64,000 nucleotides of DNA from Cepaea nemoralis (taxonomy: Eukaryota; Mollusca; Gastropoda; Stylommatophora; Helicidae): contig JACEFZ010024473.1 of assembly GCA_014155875.1 (NCBI GenBank), positions 289,001-353,000 on the forward strand. Direction: 5' to 3'. Position 1 is the stretch's first letter; every line of letters starts with the position of its first letter. Below the pieces are notes generated by a model. The model was not told the DNA's origin and made no database searches. It saw only the letters and a program-made list of their open reading frames with translations. Below, in pieces: positions 1 to 10,649 of this stretch. A program made the translations under genes and the position numbers.

Positions 1-810
1 AAAGTGCTGCATAATCCTATCATGGATGTATTGATAGCTAGATCTAAGTTCAATAGGAATAGACTCTATTACTTTCAGGGGCTCACCACTTAGATTCTTC
101 ATGTAAATAGGAGCCCACATATCTAAAGGAACTTGATGATATTTAAATTGATACTCTACGTTCTCTGTCCAGGCTGATATGGAGTCATCTTTACAATATG
201 GTTTGATAATATTTTTGTATTTGTTGAACTTATTTTCCTCTTGTTGACTTCTTAGTTTAGTGGCAGAGACTTCTGCGTGTAAGTCTACCTCCATGCCTTT
301 CATCTTTAATTGTGTCTCTGATTCTACTTGGATTTGTTTTTCCTTAACATCTATTTCTTTTTGCTTTAAATCTAATTCCTTTTGTTTTAATTCTTTCTCT
401 TGATCTAATTGCTTTAGCTTAATCTCCTTATCATGTTCTCTATCTCGTTCTTCTTTTTCCTTTTGTTGTTGTAATTGCTGTTGCTTAATTTGTTTTTCAT
501 CTTCTAGCTGTTTTTGTTTTGTTATCTCAGCTAGTTGAGCAATGTCCTTCTCTTGTTGTACCTGTTGTTGTTTAATTTCTAACTCTTTTTGCTTAATCTG
601 TTTGTCATCTTCTAGCTGTTTCTGTTTTGTTATCTCAGCTAGTTGAGCAATCTCTTTTTGATGCTGTCTTTCTTCTTCTCTTTCTCGTGCGCGTTCGTCC
701 CTTTCAGCATCTTTTGCTTCTTTAAATTTTTGATCTGCATACTGTTGTAGCTCTTTTCCTGTTAATTCTAGATCTTTACCTGCTTTTATGAAGTCTGATA
801 AAGTTGCCAT
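1..810 (-). CDS. LTR-retrotransposon gag-like protein, N-terminal part (runs off window)
   Basis: An uninterrupted minus-strand frame of 270 codons starts at ATG 810-808 (MATLSDFIKAGKD) and is still open at base 1. Residues about 10-200 are a highly charged Q/K/E-rich coiled coil with internal repeats (the block IAQLAEITKQKQLEDDK occurs twice, about 60 bases apart in phase). Residues about 215-270 change to a globular stretch with W, Y and P (SAWTENVEYQFKYHQV, MWAPIYMKNLSGEPLK), which resembles the capsid-like part of Gypsy-type Gag. The same plan, a MAT start followed by a coiled coil and then a capsid-like domain, is seen in the LTR element at 53.8 kb. The nucleocapsid and pol would lie to the left of the window. 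A host coiled-coil gene is the alternative, but the intronless layout favours a retroelement. Confidence 0.65.
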   Translation of the reverse strand, partial: MATLSDFIKAGKDLELTGKELQQYADQKFKEAKDAERDERAREREEERQHQKEIAQLAEITKQKQLEDDKQIKQKELEIKQQQVQQEKDIAQLAEITKQKQLEDEKQIKQQQLQQQKEKEERDREHDKEIKLKQLDQEKELKQKELDLKQKEIDVKEKQIQVESETQLKMKGMEVDLHAEVSATKLRSQQEENKFNKYKNIIKPYCKDDSISAWTENVEYQFKYHQVPLDMWAPIYMKNLSGEPLKVIESIPIELRSSYQYIHDRIMQHF

Positions 811-2817
811 CTTAATTTAGTATTCGGCTAACAGTGATAGGCAATGATGACTTTCATCAGTTATTTATCTTTGATATGTTATGATTGTTCTTATCTGATC
901 ACTATCAGTTGTGCTTTCTGTTTATACCCTGCCCAGATTTATCTTGCAGATAAACAGAGTATACAAATATGTCAATGCGTTACAGCTGAAAAAGAGATGC
1001 ACTATTAATCAAATTGCATGCCAAAATATATAAGTGTACTCAGCTTTAACGTTCCCGAGGATCGGGGAACGGAACTCCGTTGCCACAGGTCACCTTGGTA
1101 CGCCAGGGTGGAGACACGTGTCGTTACCAGCAAACTATATTTGGTGCACAGGGCCGTAATCAGGTGTAGTTCGCCCTTTGATATGCAGGGCCGTAGTAAT
1201 CAGGCCTATTACACGATATGTTAACCCAGACCCCTATGGACAATGACTTATACAATGACAGACAGATTCACGAACAACTAGAATATGTATTAAATAACTT
1301 AAATGTCAATGTCCTGTCTTTGCTCTATCAGTTATTGCCTTACGTTACTAATCTATTTAATTTCTGTACGTGTTGTGCAGGCACGTATCATCTGCCAGGC
1401 CAAAAAATAGTTCCATCGTGACGGTAAACACAGAGAAAATATGACCAAAAATATTCATATCTGGTTTTAAAGAAATAAAAATAACATCATAATGTTTAAA
1501 TAAATAAATATATTCCTTTAGTAGTTGAAATAAATAAATAATAAATGATATAACGTACCGATTCAGGCGGGCAGCCGCTTAGCAATTCTTTACACACTCG
1601 ATTGCTGTATGCTAATGAGTCCAGACGACTGTTTGTCAATCATCTGACGTCACAGCACAGCGCGATGAAAAATCGATATTGTCGGCTGGCTTTGTATCAC
1701 TCCGCCGTGAATCATTTTTGGTACTTATTTCTCCCCAAAAAGGTAAATATATCAATAAACATAAGAAAACAAGAATATTAATACTTACAGTTTCGAAAAA
1801 TACATGATTTCATTCAATAAATATATCATAAACACAAGTAAACACTATTTTGTCACGATAGGCATATTTCTAGCTCGCAAAATTCTCTCGTCTGCACAAA
1901 TCATCGTCACTACACAAATTAAACCCTAGTCTTAGAGCCTCGTGGACGAGTGGAGTAGCTTGAATATTACATTCAAGCTTCACTTCTGACAACCACAATT
2001 ACCATTATACTGTGGGTATTAGCTTGGCGCTTTCGTCCAAGCACCACTTTCTTGACACCACAATTACCCTGGCCTGTCAACAACTTAACTGACAGGCATC
2101 ATCGGGTACTTCTCACACACTCAGTACAAGACAACTTGCAAGTCGTGTGGGAGGCAAAATGCATGGTCCATTTTATTGCCGTTGGCTCGCTTACAAGCGG
2201 TAAACAGTCGCTAATGCAATTACACAATATACAGCCACAGAATTATCTAACACAAACTGCTAACCCTATGCTAACTCTATCTATGAGTGAACACAAAACT
2301 CCTAACGCTATTCTAAACGACGTGAACGCCCCAAGTCCAGTCTCCCGTCTGCCGGACATCTCTCCCGTGGTTACACACCCCGCGGGGGTGACCTTCTCCT
2401 TCGTGCGTGTTACCTCACATCGCACGCTGCTGGCAAAACGTGGCCTGTTGAGTGTCTACTCAACTGTGCTCTGGCTTCATGAGGTGCGGTGGTATCGTGA
2501 TTAGAGTGCTAACTCTCTGAACACCGCCTGCGTGTATTCTGAGGGAGTGGCTAAGCCTTCCACGATTCCCTCATCTCCCCTGCTCTTACCTCGGGCACCG
2601 TATCTCCTCCTGGTCCCTCCAGGATTGACCGCTCTCCCTGGCGGAGGGGATGCGGTTGAGTCTTTGACACCCCACAAGTGGTACATACCCAGCCAATCTG
2701 TCCGCCTGCTCCTTTTCCACCACACCAGCATGTCCTAGGGAAAAAATACAATAGATAATCTTAATGTTTGATTGTTGAATTGAAGCCTGCCACTCGTGTG
2801 CTGTTTGTCATGCACAA
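811..2817. other. Non-coding stretch upstream of the gag; possible leader/LTR, not resolved
   Basis: No convincing gene. If the gag at 1-810 belongs to an LTR element, its leader and 5' LTR should lie here, but I found no second copy in the window to define LTR ends. The part 2050-2730 is GC-richer than its AT-rich surroundings and carries open frames on both strands without codon or motif support. Confidence 0.3.
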
Positions 2818-3125
2818 TTTTGAATCAAGGGGGGTATAACATTCCAGTTTCTTAAATTGTATACAACTGTAGGATCAAGGAGAATGTAATATACCAGTTT
2901 CTTAAATTGTACACAACTGTAGAATCAAGGAGAGTGTAATATACCAGTTTCTTAAATTGTACACAACTGTAGAATCAAGGAGAGTGTAATATACCAGTTT
3001 CTTAAATTGTACACAACTGTAGAATCAAGGAGAGTGTAATATACCAGTTTCTTAAAATGTATACAACCGTAGGATGAAGGAGAGTGTAACATCGCATTTC
3101 CTTACTTTGTACACAACAGTAGGAT
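2818..3125. repeat. Minisatellite, 50-bp unit, about 6 copies
   Basis: Tandem units built around 'acaactgtagaatcaagg' then 'taatataccagtttcttaaa'. The central copies (about 2870-3050) are nearly identical and the outer ones diverged, as expected for expansion from the centre. Confidence 0.9.
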
Positions 3126-3303
3126 CTAGTCCCTAATTCTTACCCCTACTTCTATAACCGCCAAACAATACGTGTGTATTTATTAATTAATTGTCTTGAT
3201 GGCCTCAAAGGTCCCCCAATTGATATTTACGTAAGTTCGAAGAGAGTATAACATTTGGTTTGCTTACTGTACTTTGTAAACACTGGTCACTATTACACAA
3301 CAA

Positions 3304-3575
3304 AAGTGGTAGCTGCGGTAGTGTAGCCACTGGAAGATTGCCTGCTAGCCTGATGGCGATGGGCTCAAACCTACATTTCAGCAGATGTCCACAGCTGACC
3401 AGAGCCTCCAGCTCGACCCAATCTACACATGGGTACCAGTACATGCCCAGGGAAGAGAAGGGGGCCGGTGTGACACTGATGACATCCACCTTGGAGTGTA
3501 GGCTGGTGTATGGAAATATGGGTCCGGCACCACATGACCAATACACTTTAAGACATGACAGCTGGACCTTTACTT
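3304..3575 (+). mobile_element. tRNA-derived SINE, family A (copy 1)
   Basis: The head has an A-box-like stretch (TAGTGTAGCCACTGG near 3318) and a B-box-like stretch (GGGCTCAAACCTAC near 3360). The downstream part (about 3505-3550, 'aaatatgggtccggcaccaca') matches the equivalent part of the element at 9676-9930 ('aaatatggggctagcaccata'). A simple TACTG/TACTT repeat follows at the 3' end, as often seen for SINE tails. Family assignment rests on these two copies only. Confidence 0.6.
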
Positions 3576-3790
3576 TACTTAACTGTACTGTACTTTGCTG
3601 TATTGTACTTTAAAATACTGTACTATACTTCATTGTACTTTACTGTACTTTACTGTACCATACTTTATTGTACTGTACTTTACAATACTTTACTATACTG
3701 TACTTTATTGTACTGTACTGTACTTTACTTTACTGTACTGTACTTTACTGTACTTTACATTACTGTACTGTACTTTACTGTACTTTTTTG
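3560..3790. repeat. Microsatellite (TACTGTACTT)n, imperfect
   Basis: A long run of TACTG/TACTT pentamers gives the L-Y-C-T-L-Y-F frames on both phases; these are not genes. A shorter patch recurs at 4080-4115, on the other side of the SINE at 3795-4085, so that SINE probably inserted into this microsatellite. Confidence 0.9.
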
Positions 3791-3794
3791 TTTT

Positions 3795-4085
3795 GGCGCT
3801 CACTCGCTTTGAATTCAAGCATAGTCCATACACACTACTTCTAGTAGTCCTGGACTGAAGTGTGTGTGTGGATTAGTTTTCCCTATTAACAGTGTCCCTC
3901 GCCATCAGGCGAACTCACTCTGACTTCAGAGGTACTTGTAACTTACGTCCCCAAGACAAGGACGGTAGGTCAACATTTTAGTCCAACTCTCCGGTGTATG
4001 GGTTGAACCCTTTATCTCGGCATCAGCACACCGGATGTTTAAGAGCACAGTTCTTATCCATTCGGCCATATTCACCTCTTTACTG
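3795..4085 (-). mobile_element. tRNA-derived SINE, family B (copy 1)
   Basis: Read on the minus strand it begins with a tRNA-like head: A box TGGCCGAATGGATAAG (about 4066-4051) and B box GGTTCAACCC (about 4013-4004). The body includes 'cgccatcaggcgaac' and 'gtacttgtaa.ttacgt'. Two further copies at 60823-61105 and 61337-61620 share the whole of about 290 bp in the same orientation. The A-box sequence resembles tRNA-Ser or tRNA-Leu heads (inference). Confidence 0.8.
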
Positions 4086-4198
4086 TACTGTACCGTACCT
4101 TACTATACTGTACTTATGCAACATGTATAGGCATGTTCAATTCTTCAGCCAGCTTTAAATGAATTATTACTTATTCTCTGACAATGTGAGATATGTTC

Positions 4199-4330
4199 AT
4201 ATGAGCAGTTGCAGATACAATTTCAACAAGAGTAGTTGCAGATATAATTCACGTGAATAGTTGCAGATACAATTCATATGAATAGTTGCAGATACAAGTT
4301 TAACGTGAGTAGTTGCAGACAATTGCATTT
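4199..4330. repeat. Short tandem repeat, about 30-bp unit, 5 copies
   Basis: Units of 'agtagttgcagatacaatt' plus a variable spacer repeat five times immediately upstream of the Penelope endonuclease fragment. Confidence 0.8.
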
Positions 4331-4335
4331 GCTAA

Positions 4336-4914
4336 TTCACATGCAGGTGCCAGTCTACCTACATCGGCAGAACAGAGCGACAGTTAGACAACAGCGTTGT
4401 TGAACACATACCCAATTGGATTGACAAAATATTACACACAGTTTATGGGAGCCTGGCCAGGCCGACACACCACAATTCTCCTGCGTTATCGATTGCGCGG
4501 CACGTTTTGGACACCGGTCATGTGATTGATAGAGACAATGCGTTTCGCGTGTTGTTTAATACACAAAATAGTCGCTTGTTAAAGTGTGCAGAAGCCATCA
4601 TGATAAATCTATATACACCAGTTTTGTGCAAACAGAAAGACATGATAGTCAGTTTAGAATTACTGTGGTATACAATTGTAATTACTCTTCGAACATGTGT
4701 ATATTTCAGCATGAAGGATTTATCTAGTTATTTAACTTTTATGTTGTGTGCTTTCTGCAGAATTTACCCGAAGAGATGCAGCGAAATATGCCAAGCAATA
4801 AATCGTACAATCTATTGTTTGTGTCTTCGTTATTCAAATTCACTATGGGAAAATATTGTTTTGAGTTATTTGATTTACAACAAAGAAATACAAGCCTATT
4901 TGGTTCCCGACTAA
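4336..4914 (+). pseudogene. Penelope-like element: GIY-YIG endonuclease fragment
   Basis: The frame from 4336 encodes, in order, a CRC pair then STYIGRTERQL, then EHIPNWIDKIL, then ARHVLDTGHVIDRDNAFRVL, then LLKCAEAIMINLYTPVLCKQ. This is the layout of the C-terminal GIY-YIG endonuclease of Penelope-like retroelements: a Cys-rich linker before YIG, the conserved Arg/His segment, the 'tGH.id...af.vl' segment and the final E-A-..I helix. A stop at 4333-4335 lies just upstream, and no reverse transcriptase is found on this side, so it is a 5'-truncated fragment. After about residue 120 the frame continues without recognisable similarity. The family is recognised from motif order, not from a search. 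Confidence 0.72.
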
Positions 4915-5455
4915 GAATGGTGAGATCTATTTGATTCCCAACAAAGACATACTACAACATAGGAACAAAGGTTTAAAATGATACTTTTATTTCATAAGTA
5001 TATCAGTGGTCAAGAAAAAACCTGGCAAACAGTACATTTGCAGTCTACAAGCTGCCAGTTAGCATATATTACATAGTGACATCATTGAGTTGTCGCCTAA
5101 TTCATTCATCTATCTGTTTTAACATCCGCCATTTTTAGCATCCCCTTAATCTCAATATCTGCTGGTTTAAGCCATTTTTTTCAGCATCTTTTTGTCGCTG
5201 ACTCAGAAACATCAAACAGCCTGACTCAGAGACAGCCCTCGGCAAACAGCCTGATTCAGACACAAGTCGACATGGTGTAACTAATTAAATCTAACATGAC
5301 AACTAAATAGCAAGAAGAAAAACATGCTTCCATACATGTGAAGAAACACAGAGGTTCTGTGTTACTGTGCATATATTCATAAATGAAGCATCAACTACTA
5401 TGAATGAAATAAAACATAAACATGACATGCATAAATATTGTTTCTTACAGTGAAA
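4915..5455. other. AT-rich intergenic stretch
   Basis: No gene or transposon recognised. A short internal repetition 'cagcctgactcagaga' occurs near 5217-5260. Confidence 0.5.
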
Positions 5456-5695
5456 GATTGCCGGCTTCCTGTGTAGAGGTTAGCGACTTTTCTCCGTAAT
5501 CTCGTATACTCTCGTAAGTAACGTGACGACAGTGAGAATCAGCAGTGGTTCGAATCGTGTCGATAACTTACGGGGTATGTGAGCCGGCCGCTTAGAAAGC
5601 AATGGCAAACTACTGAGCGTAATCTTGCCAAGAAATCAACAATCAGCTGAAAGATGCTGATGTTGACAGCGATGTCATGTAAAGGATATGCAAAC
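5456..5695 (+). mobile_element. tRNA-derived SINE, family C (copy 1)
   Basis: The head includes an A box (TAGAGGTTAGCG) and a consensus B box (GGTTCGAATC near 5550). The body carries GCAATGGCAAACTACTGAGC and a 3' part 'aatcttgccaagaaatcaacaatc'. The reverse complement of the same 240 bp occurs at 9235-9475, and diverged relatives occur at 8345-8605 and 61805-62045. Confidence 0.8.
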
Positions 5696-7079
5696 ATTTA
5701 TTACAGTGAAAGATAAGACTTAAACAGTGCATATATAATTAGTATTATTAACACGCCATTGTTTTCATGCATGTATTGGCAAGAATTTTTTGGAAAGTCT
5801 ACTGCAAATTAATTTTGGACTTTTATGTTGCATATTTAGTTTCTTGCTCAGATCTTGTATTTAAACATTTTACAGTAAACTTTCAGTAGAAGAAATGGTA
5901 TGGTGTGTTAGTTGTGAGCTGTGTATGCATGCAATTTTTATTTGGTGCAAAGAATACTTTACGTAATATCTTATCAGTGCAGATGGGGTTGAATGATTAA
6001 GTTATCTTGTCAGTATTGACGTCTTCATTGATTCAACCAGTCTCCCCATGTTGAATGCTAGCATTGATAAGTCATTGGCCGCTAGTGTGTCAGTATTCCA
6101 CATGCTAGATTTGTTTGTGCATACATTCATCCCAAGTTTTGTTCAGTAAACTAATGCTGATACAAATTGTACTTATGTTAGTAATGCAATGTATGTAACA
6201 GACTGTTATGTGACTAGTCGTAAACCAAATTAGTGATCTGATCAATCTGATTAGGCTGTAACCAGGCTAATTGTATCAGTCTTTGTTGTTTAGCAATCAT
6301 TGAATCCGTGTAAAGCCACGAGACACATCGGGTATATAGTGCTAGCTCTATATTTGTATAGAACAATCGACACTTGAGGGGCGATGTGGTCAGGGCCCTT
6401 TGTGATTGTGTGTATAGTGTGAAAGAACAGATACAGCATCATTGCCTGGAGAGGATGATGTGATAGGAAGTGACCAGAGGATGTGGCATATACTCAGTAC
6501 TCTGAGGAAAAACCAGATTGACAAATAATCAGATTGCATTTGGTACCATTAGCATTGGATCTCTTCGCTGACTGTCGAACAAGTGTACTTTCATGCGAGA
6601 CCAACTAGAAAACCTTGAAAAAGATGTCGTCATTAGCCAGGTCTATCATCCACCAGAACATACAACTATGGAATATGGACATAATCTGTATCTAACCATT
6701 GAAATAGCACAATATGTCTAAGAATTTTATATTAACCCAGCATAGAAAAATCACAAACACACAAGCACATCGGACCGTAATGATGTGACAAGTATAGTAA
6801 CTGGGGGTCACTGTGAAATTTTGTTGTTGTCACAAAACGGAAACTTGTAGACATAAAGTTAACAAAGAAAAAGCATTTTGTATATTGTATTCGATAAACA
6901 ATAAATGAATATTAAAATACATCGAGGCCAAGGAAATTAGGTATCTAAAACCAGGGTTGTTCTTCTCTGCCTCGTGAAGATCTGATTTATTTCATGATCT
7001 AGGATGTATTTTTATAAAATAAGAATCTGTATAAGTACTACCCCATCCTGATTCTGGGGTAGTGGATCTGATGACAAGT
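5696..7079. other. AT-rich non-coding stretch
   Basis: I see no coding potential, RNA gene or recognisable repeat in this stretch. Confidence 0.5.
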
Positions 7080-8295
7080 CTTCTGATAGTGGTGAGAAAT
7101 GTGAGGGGATTTGTGTGCATCTTCTACCTGTTGAAGACACCTCTTCAGTTGGAGACAATGGTGAGAAATGTGAGAGGGTTTGTGTGCATTTTGTACCTGT
7201 TAAATCATCTCATCAGTTGGTGACAGATATGTGAGAGGATTTGTGTGCATGTTGTACCTGTTAAAGACACATTATCAGTTGGTGACAAAAATGTGAGAGG
7301 ATTTGAGTGCATGTTGTTCCAGTTAAATCACATCATCAGTTGGAGACTGGGAAGAAATGTGAGAGGTTTGTGTGCATGTTGTACCTGTTAAAGACACATT
7401 ATCAGTTGGTGACAGAAATGTGAGAGGATTTAAGTGCATGTTGTTCCAGTTAAATCACATCATCAATTGGAGACTGGGAAGAAATGTGAGAGGTTTGTGT
7501 GCATGTTGTACCTGTTAAAGACACATTATCAGTTGGTGACAAAAATGTGAGAGGATTTGAGTGCATGTTGTTCCAGTTAAATCACATCATCAGTTGGAGA
7601 CTGGGAAGAAATGTGAGAGGTTTGTGTGCATGTTGTACCTGTTAAAGACACATCATCAGTTGGTGACAGAAATGTGAGAGGATTTGTGTGCATGTTGTTC
7701 CTGTTAAAGACACCTCATCAGTTGGTGACAGAAATGTGAGAGGATTTGAGTGCATGTTGTACCAGTTAAATCACATCATCAGTTGGAGACAGAAATGTGA
7801 GAGGATATGTGAGCATGTTGTACCACTTAAATCACCTCATCAGTTCGAGACTGCGAAGAAATGTGAGAGGTTTGTGTGCATGTTGTACCTCTTAAAGACA
7901 CATCATCAGTTGGTGACAGAAATGTGAGAGGATTTGTGTGCACGTGGTACCTGTTAAATCACCTCATCAGTTGGAGACTGGGAAGAAATGTGAGAGGTTT
8001 GTGTGCATGTTGTACCTCTTAAAGACACATCATCAGTTGGTGACAGAAATGTGAGAGGATTTGTGTGCACGTGGTACCTGTTAAATCACCTCATCAGTTG
8101 GAGACTGGGAAGAAATGTGAGAGGTTTGTGTGCATGTTGTACCTGCTAAAGACACATCATCAGTTGGAGACAGAAAGGTGAGAGAATTTGTGAGCATGTT
8201 GTTCCTATTAAAGACACATAATTAGTTGGAGACATAAATGTGAAAGGATGTGTGTGCATATTGTACCTGTTAACAACATATCATCAGTTGGAGAT
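7080..8295. repeat. Minisatellite array, about 62-bp units with dimeric higher-order structure
   Basis: About twenty units begin 'gtgagaggatttgtgtgcat' and end at a conserved 'catcagttgg'. Two variants alternate in 7270-7640: one ending 'tgacagaaat' (about 61-62 bp) and one ending 'agactgggaagaaat' (about 65 bp), giving a higher-order unit of about 127 bp. The open frame through 7688-7927 is a product of the repetition. Confidence 0.92.
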
Positions 8296-8344
8296 CGTTT
8301 AGAGCAGGCTTTGTAGGCCACAGCCCAGGCTCATGTTAGATTAG

Positions 8345-8605
8345 AAAAAAAAACTACCCACAAAAAAGAACCGGTGCTGTGGGTTACGGGCAGTGAACAC
8401 GATTCACAGTTTCCTGATATACCGAGTCCAGGGTTCGAAATCAGTTATAGACGATTTAGAGGCCTTGCGTTGATTTTGATTGTATGAGTGTCAGTCGTTC
8501 AGAATTCAGTGGCAAACTATTGAACATAAAAATAACTTAGTAGGTGACAAAAAAACAAATACAATCTTGAGGCTGATTGTGACAACCTGTAAAGGAACGT
8601 TTAAC
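8345..8605 (+). mobile_element. Diverged SINE, family C-like
   Basis: It has a B-box-like stretch (GGTTCGAAATC near 8433), then 'cagtggcaaactattgaaca' and 'caatcttgaggctgattgtgacaacctgtaaagga', matching the 3' half of family C (5590-5695). The head is more diverged. Confidence 0.6.
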
Positions 8606-8609
8606 ATTC

Positions 8610-8815
8610 CTGTACAATAATAATTGTAAAAAATTATAACAGATTTACATTACATACATTCTTGTACAATAATGATTTAACAAATGAGAACATATTTACA
8701 TCACATATAATCCTGAACAATAATGATTTTTAAAAAGAAAATGAGAACAGATGTACATTACTTACATTTGTGAACAATAATTATTTTAAAAAAATTAGAA
8801 CAAATATCTAATAAG
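8610..8815. repeat. Tandem repeat, about 60-bp unit, 3-4 diverged copies
   Basis: Units share 'gaacaataatgatttt' followed by 'agaacagatttacattacat'. AT-rich and diverged. Confidence 0.75.
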
Positions 8816-9234
8816 TGCATTCCCCTGTATGTGGTCTCCCTACGGAAGTGGATATGTCGCTTGTGTCACGGCCCTGACAGGAACCACTGACTAGGGGTGT
8901 GCAATGGTTTTTATTTTAGATGCTTGTCATGGAAGTAACTTTTGCTTTGTTATATCTCTAGGCACGGATGTTCCAGCCTCCAGCCATAGATTTTGAACCT
9001 TTAGCATTTACGTATCTATGAATACTGGTAATAAACAAAGATCACTGGACCCTACATTTACTGTTTAAAAAGATATAACAAACCCTTAGTAAGTTTGAAC
9101 TGTTTAGGTTCTGCATACTGCATGTTTACGATGTCTTCACATTATGAAATGTATATTAACTAAATACACTATTATGTGATAACTAACAAATTAAAAACTA
9201 GCTAATGAATAACTAACTACATGTATCATGTTTT
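8816..9234. other. AT-rich non-coding stretch
   Basis: No feature recognised. Confidence 0.5.
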
Positions 9235-9475
9235 GCATATCCTTTACAGAACATCGCTGTCAACATCAGCAAATTTCAGTTGATTGTTGATTTCTTGGCA
9301 AGATTACGCTCAGTAGTTTGCCATTGATTTCTGAACAGCCGGCTCACATACCCCGTAAGTTACCGAGGCGATTCGAACCACTGCTGATTCTCACCGTCGT
9401 CACGCTACCTACGAGAGTATACGAGATTACGGAGAAAAGTCGCTAACCTCTAGGCCAGAAAGCCGGCAACTACAT
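9235..9475 (-). mobile_element. tRNA-derived SINE, family C (copy 2, inverted)
   Basis: It is the reverse complement of 5456-5695 over its full length, including the B box (as GATTCGAACC near 9371) and the 'gtagtttgccattg' core. The two copies form an inverted pair about 3.5 kb apart. Confidence 0.82.
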
Positions 9476-9489
9476 GTATATTATTTCAT

Positions 9490-9605
9490 TATATACAACA
9501 GAAAGATTACAATCATATGGATGGATTCACAAATGTGGAGCTTATTTTATAGAACAGAAACATTACATTCATAGCAACAGATTCACAAATGTGGAGCTTA
9601 TGTAG
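9490..9605. repeat. Two-copy tandem repeat, about 57 bp
   Basis: Both units contain 'gattcacaaatgtggagctta' after 'acagaaa.attacattcata'. Confidence 0.7.
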
Positions 9606-9675
9606 ATCAGATCATGTTCCATCTTCACAATGAAGATCAACTACATTTGATGCCCATCACTCTCTATCCAGGGAG

Positions 9676-9930
9676 TCAGGGTAGCGGAGTGGCTAGCATG
9701 CTTCCTGCCAACCAGCGATCATGTGTTTGAACTTCCAGTGGGGTCGGGAATTGTTCCAAGTGTTCTGGGCTCCGAAGTCGACCTAGCCTAGGCTGGGTGT
9801 CAGGATATGTTCTGGGAACTGAAAGCCGTGGCTTGATACCCATTGAGAGCTGATTGGTCTATACAAATATGGGGCTAGCACCATATACCCAGTATGTCTC
9901 ATGGCGTGGACAAGGATCCTGTACTTTTTA
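9676..9930 (+). mobile_element. tRNA-derived SINE, family A (copy 2)
   Basis: The head has an A box (TAGCGGAGTGGCTAG near 9682) and a B-box-like stretch (GTGTTTGAACTTCC near 9724). The 3' part 'aaatatggggctagcaccat' matches copy 1 at about 3510. A T/A/C-rich 'gtactttttac' tail follows, like that of copy 1. Confidence 0.65.
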
Positions 9931-10175
9931 CTTTTGCTCTGACTGTCCGAATACATCGTTTCTATACAATAAATTATGTGTCTTGAAAAATCTTATCCGA
10001 TTCACTAATATCTCTGTCTGTAAAATACCTTGTGTGGCTTGAACAATACTATCCAATCCACCAATATCTTTTTCCTATACCAAACAATTATCCCTTCATC
10101 CCTTACTATCCAAAGGTGTTCATTTTCAAGCTACAAAATTGTGGTTCTGGAGGAGTTAAAGTAATAAATGTCCCC

Positions 10176-10647
10176 TGACAAAGGTGTTTCCACCTTCGCG
10201 TGGTGAGGGAGCTTGAGTTTCCCAATGACCCTGAGAGCTATGCCGGCGGTAGCGTAGCTACCGGCAGGTCCTCCCAAGCCGGGCAGGTCAAAGGGTAGAG
10301 AACAGACAAAAAGAAACACTCTGGTCCTCCATGTTGGGGGTTGAAGCATGGGGGTAATCACTAGTATCATGAAGGCTAATATATTGCAATGGCTGGGGCA
10401 TATAGAAAGAATGGAAGATAATAGGGAAACAAAACTCGCTTACACTCAGGAAATAAATGACCGTAGACTCCGAGGTGGAACAAGAAGACGGTGGAAAGAT
10501 AATATACATACAGACCTATAAGCACTTGGAATCAGCGATTGGCAAGAGAATGTCAACCAGAGAGACGAATGGAGACGGCTTGTATCTGCAGCAAAGAACC
10601 TCAATGGCTCGGAATGCTGAAGAAGAAGAAGAAGACTGTGACAAAGG
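10176..10647 (+). mobile_element. Internally deleted RTE-like LINE (5' end joined to 3' end)
   Basis: Bases about 10185-10345 match the 5' leader of the full-length element at 36495-36665 ('ggtgtttccacc' through 'gggttgaag'). Bases about 10350-10638 match its 3' end at 39420-39690, ending in (GAA)5. The endonuclease and RT region between is missing, with the junction near 10347. Flanking 9-bp copies TGACAAAGG (10176-10184 and 10639-10647) look like a target duplication, so the deleted form itself seems to have been mobilised as a unit. The retained frame encodes the LINE C-terminal stretch (WLGHIERMEDNRETKLAY). Confidence 0.82.
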
Positions 10648-10649
10648 GA

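Noticed and set aside
2052..2504. 150-codon frame at 2052-2504
   Set aside because: No domain, no alternative support, and frames are open on the opposite strand too. Possibly part of an LTR.
5540..5560. True tRNA genes at B-box matches (GGTTCGAATC and similar)
   Set aside because: None of the heads folds into a full cloverleaf by inspection, and each is followed by shared SINE body sequence.
7080..8295. CRISPR-like array (regular repeats of about 62 bp)
   Set aside because: Units are contiguous tandem repeats without unique spacers, in a eukaryotic context, and no cas gene is present.
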